Shown here one piece after another: positions 63,326 to 64,000 of a stretch of DNA of 64,000 nucleotides. Within the stretch, counting starts at the first letter, position 1. Each line of letters begins with the position of its first letter. This DNA is from Desulfosporosinus acidiphilus SJ4 (GTDB lineage: Bacteria; Bacillota; Desulfitobacteriia; Desulfitobacteriales; Desulfitobacteriaceae), in the NCBI RefSeq assembly GCF_000255115.2, contig NC_018068.1, positions 620,001 to 684,000 of the forward strand, given 5' to 3'. Below the pieces are notes generated by a model. It was not told the origin of the DNA. It saw only the letters and a program-made list of their open reading frames with translations, and made no database searches. The position numbers were made by a program, and so were the translations under genes.

Positions 63326-64000
63326 CTATTTGAGTGCAGGGTTTAGGCGATAACCTGCGCCACGTACTGTCTCGATCCATCGATGTTCTTTGTCGCCCAG
63401 TTTATCACGAAGATAACGGACATATACTTCGACGATATTGTCCTCACCTTCAAAGTCATAGCCCCATACGTGGTTCAAAATAGAATTCTTGCTAAGTATT
63501 CGGCCAGGGTTCCAAAGCATGTAGGTTAACAGTTTATATTCGGTGGGAGAGAGGGGAAGGGAGCAGTTGTTAAGGGTAATGGAATGGTGCGCTTCATCTA
63601 AGCAAAACGCCCCTATAGTATGTTGTCCTGCTAATTCCGGGTAGCGGTTGCGCAGTTGAACCTCGATTCTAGCCAATAGTTCTTCGAAATGAAACGGTTT
63701 CGTCAGATAATCGTTGGCCCCTTGCCTTAAGCCTATAACAATATCGGTAGCTGAATTTTTTGCTGTTAACATAATCATTGGCGCTTGACTGATTTCTGGG
63801 ACAGCCTGACATAAGCTGTTTCCATCCATAACGGGCATCATTAAATCTAAAATAATCAAATGAGGATCAAAATCAGGAATGAGATCCAAAGCGATTTGGC
63901 CATTGGCTGCAGTTTTAACAATATATCCTTCCTTACGCAAGCCTAAATCTAACATTTGCCGGATCGAGAGGTCGTCATCGACAACTAAAATTCGAAATGA
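63326..64000 (-). CDS. OmpR/PhoB-family response regulator (N-terminal residues outside window)
   Basis: The minus-strand frame is open to the window edge and reads FRILVVDDDLSIRQ before the internal Met, so the true start lies just beyond 64000. The DDD pocket, LIILDLMMPVMDG phosphorylated Asp, LTAKNS and YLTKPFH motifs are all present. From about residue 140, SLPLSPTEYKLLTYMLWNPGRILSKNSIL and ETVRGAGYRL form the winged-helix DNA-binding domain. It is the partner of the kinase at 61768. At least 224 residues are visible; perhaps one or two are missing. Confidence 0.93.
   Translation of the reverse strand, partial: SFRILVVDDDLSIRQMLDLGLRKEGYIVKTAANGQIALDLIPDFDPHLIILDLMMPVMDGNSLCQAVPEISQAPMIMLTAKNSATDIVIGLRQGANDYLTKPFHFEELLARIEVQLRNRYPELAGQHTIGAFCLDEAHHSITLNNCSLPLSPTEYKLLTYMLWNPGRILSKNSILNHVWGYDFEGEDNIVEVYVRYLRDKLGDKEHRWIETVRGAGYRLNPALK

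Overview
The window looks like a chromosomal segment of an anaerobic, endospore-forming Firmicute of the Clostridia, most like the Desulfosporosinus/Desulfitobacterium group. This is an inference from gene content: collagen-like surface proteins of exosporium type, a DUF3231 protein, an FprA flavo-diiron protein, a ferredoxin-dependent 2-oxoacid oxidoreductase, a glmS ribozyme and strong AGGAGG ribosome binding sites. No rRNA, tRNA, CRISPR array or prophage was seen.

Layout. (1) 1-13.3 kb is a surface glycoprotein locus. It has two collagen-like proteins (the first cut by the window edge), a protein that joins the N-terminal domain of the second collagen-like protein to YVTN beta-propeller repeats, five glycosyltransferases, two methyltransferases, a nucleotide-sugar dehydrogenase, an epimerase and a UDP-GlcNAc 2-epimerase. 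(2) 13.4-14.5 kb, minus strand, encodes a secreted CAP/SCP protein. (3) 14.8-25 kb holds a DUF362 ferredoxin-like protein, a DUF1786 protein, and the cell-wall/c-di-AMP block cdaA-cdaR-FAD oxidoreductase-glmM, then a glmS ribozyme and glmS. (4) 25-33 kb is redox: DUF3231, fprA, an iron-sulfur-flavoprotein-like reductase, a lone receiver, WrbA and KorAB. (5) 33.5-44.1 kb is a complete glycogen operon, glgC-glgB-glgP-glgA and a GH13-GH77 fusion. (6) 44.3-47.2 kb has a peroxiredoxin, an IS1182-type element with a frameshifted transposase, and a small ferritin-like protein. (7) 47.5-57.3 kb is a signalling block: two large hybrid kinases, a short kinase plus OmpR regulator, a V4R protein, and a superoxide-dismutase homologue that has lost metal ligands. 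(8) 57.5-64 kb has stress proteins (two UspA, a YflT/GSP17M-like protein and its truncated copy), a MoaE-like protein, a lipoprotein, a secreted coiled-coil protein and a PhoR/PhoP-like pair cut by the right edge.

The most unusual signal is a family of eight near-identical intergenic elements between 27.1 and 57.4 kb. Each has a 24-26 bp palindrome, then in most copies exactly nine mostly-T bases, then a -10-like TANNAT/TATACT hexamer, always oriented toward the next gene. They precede fprA, wrbA, the glycogen operon, the peroxiredoxin, the ferritin-like gene (minus strand), a probable small RNA, the SOD-like gene and a 44-residue membrane peptide. This looks like one co-regulated promoter family, a redox/storage/stress regulon, whose regulator I cannot name.

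Reading frames were judged by eye, and start codons were moved where a ribosome binding site clearly pointed to an internal start. Family names rest on motif recognition, not database searches.
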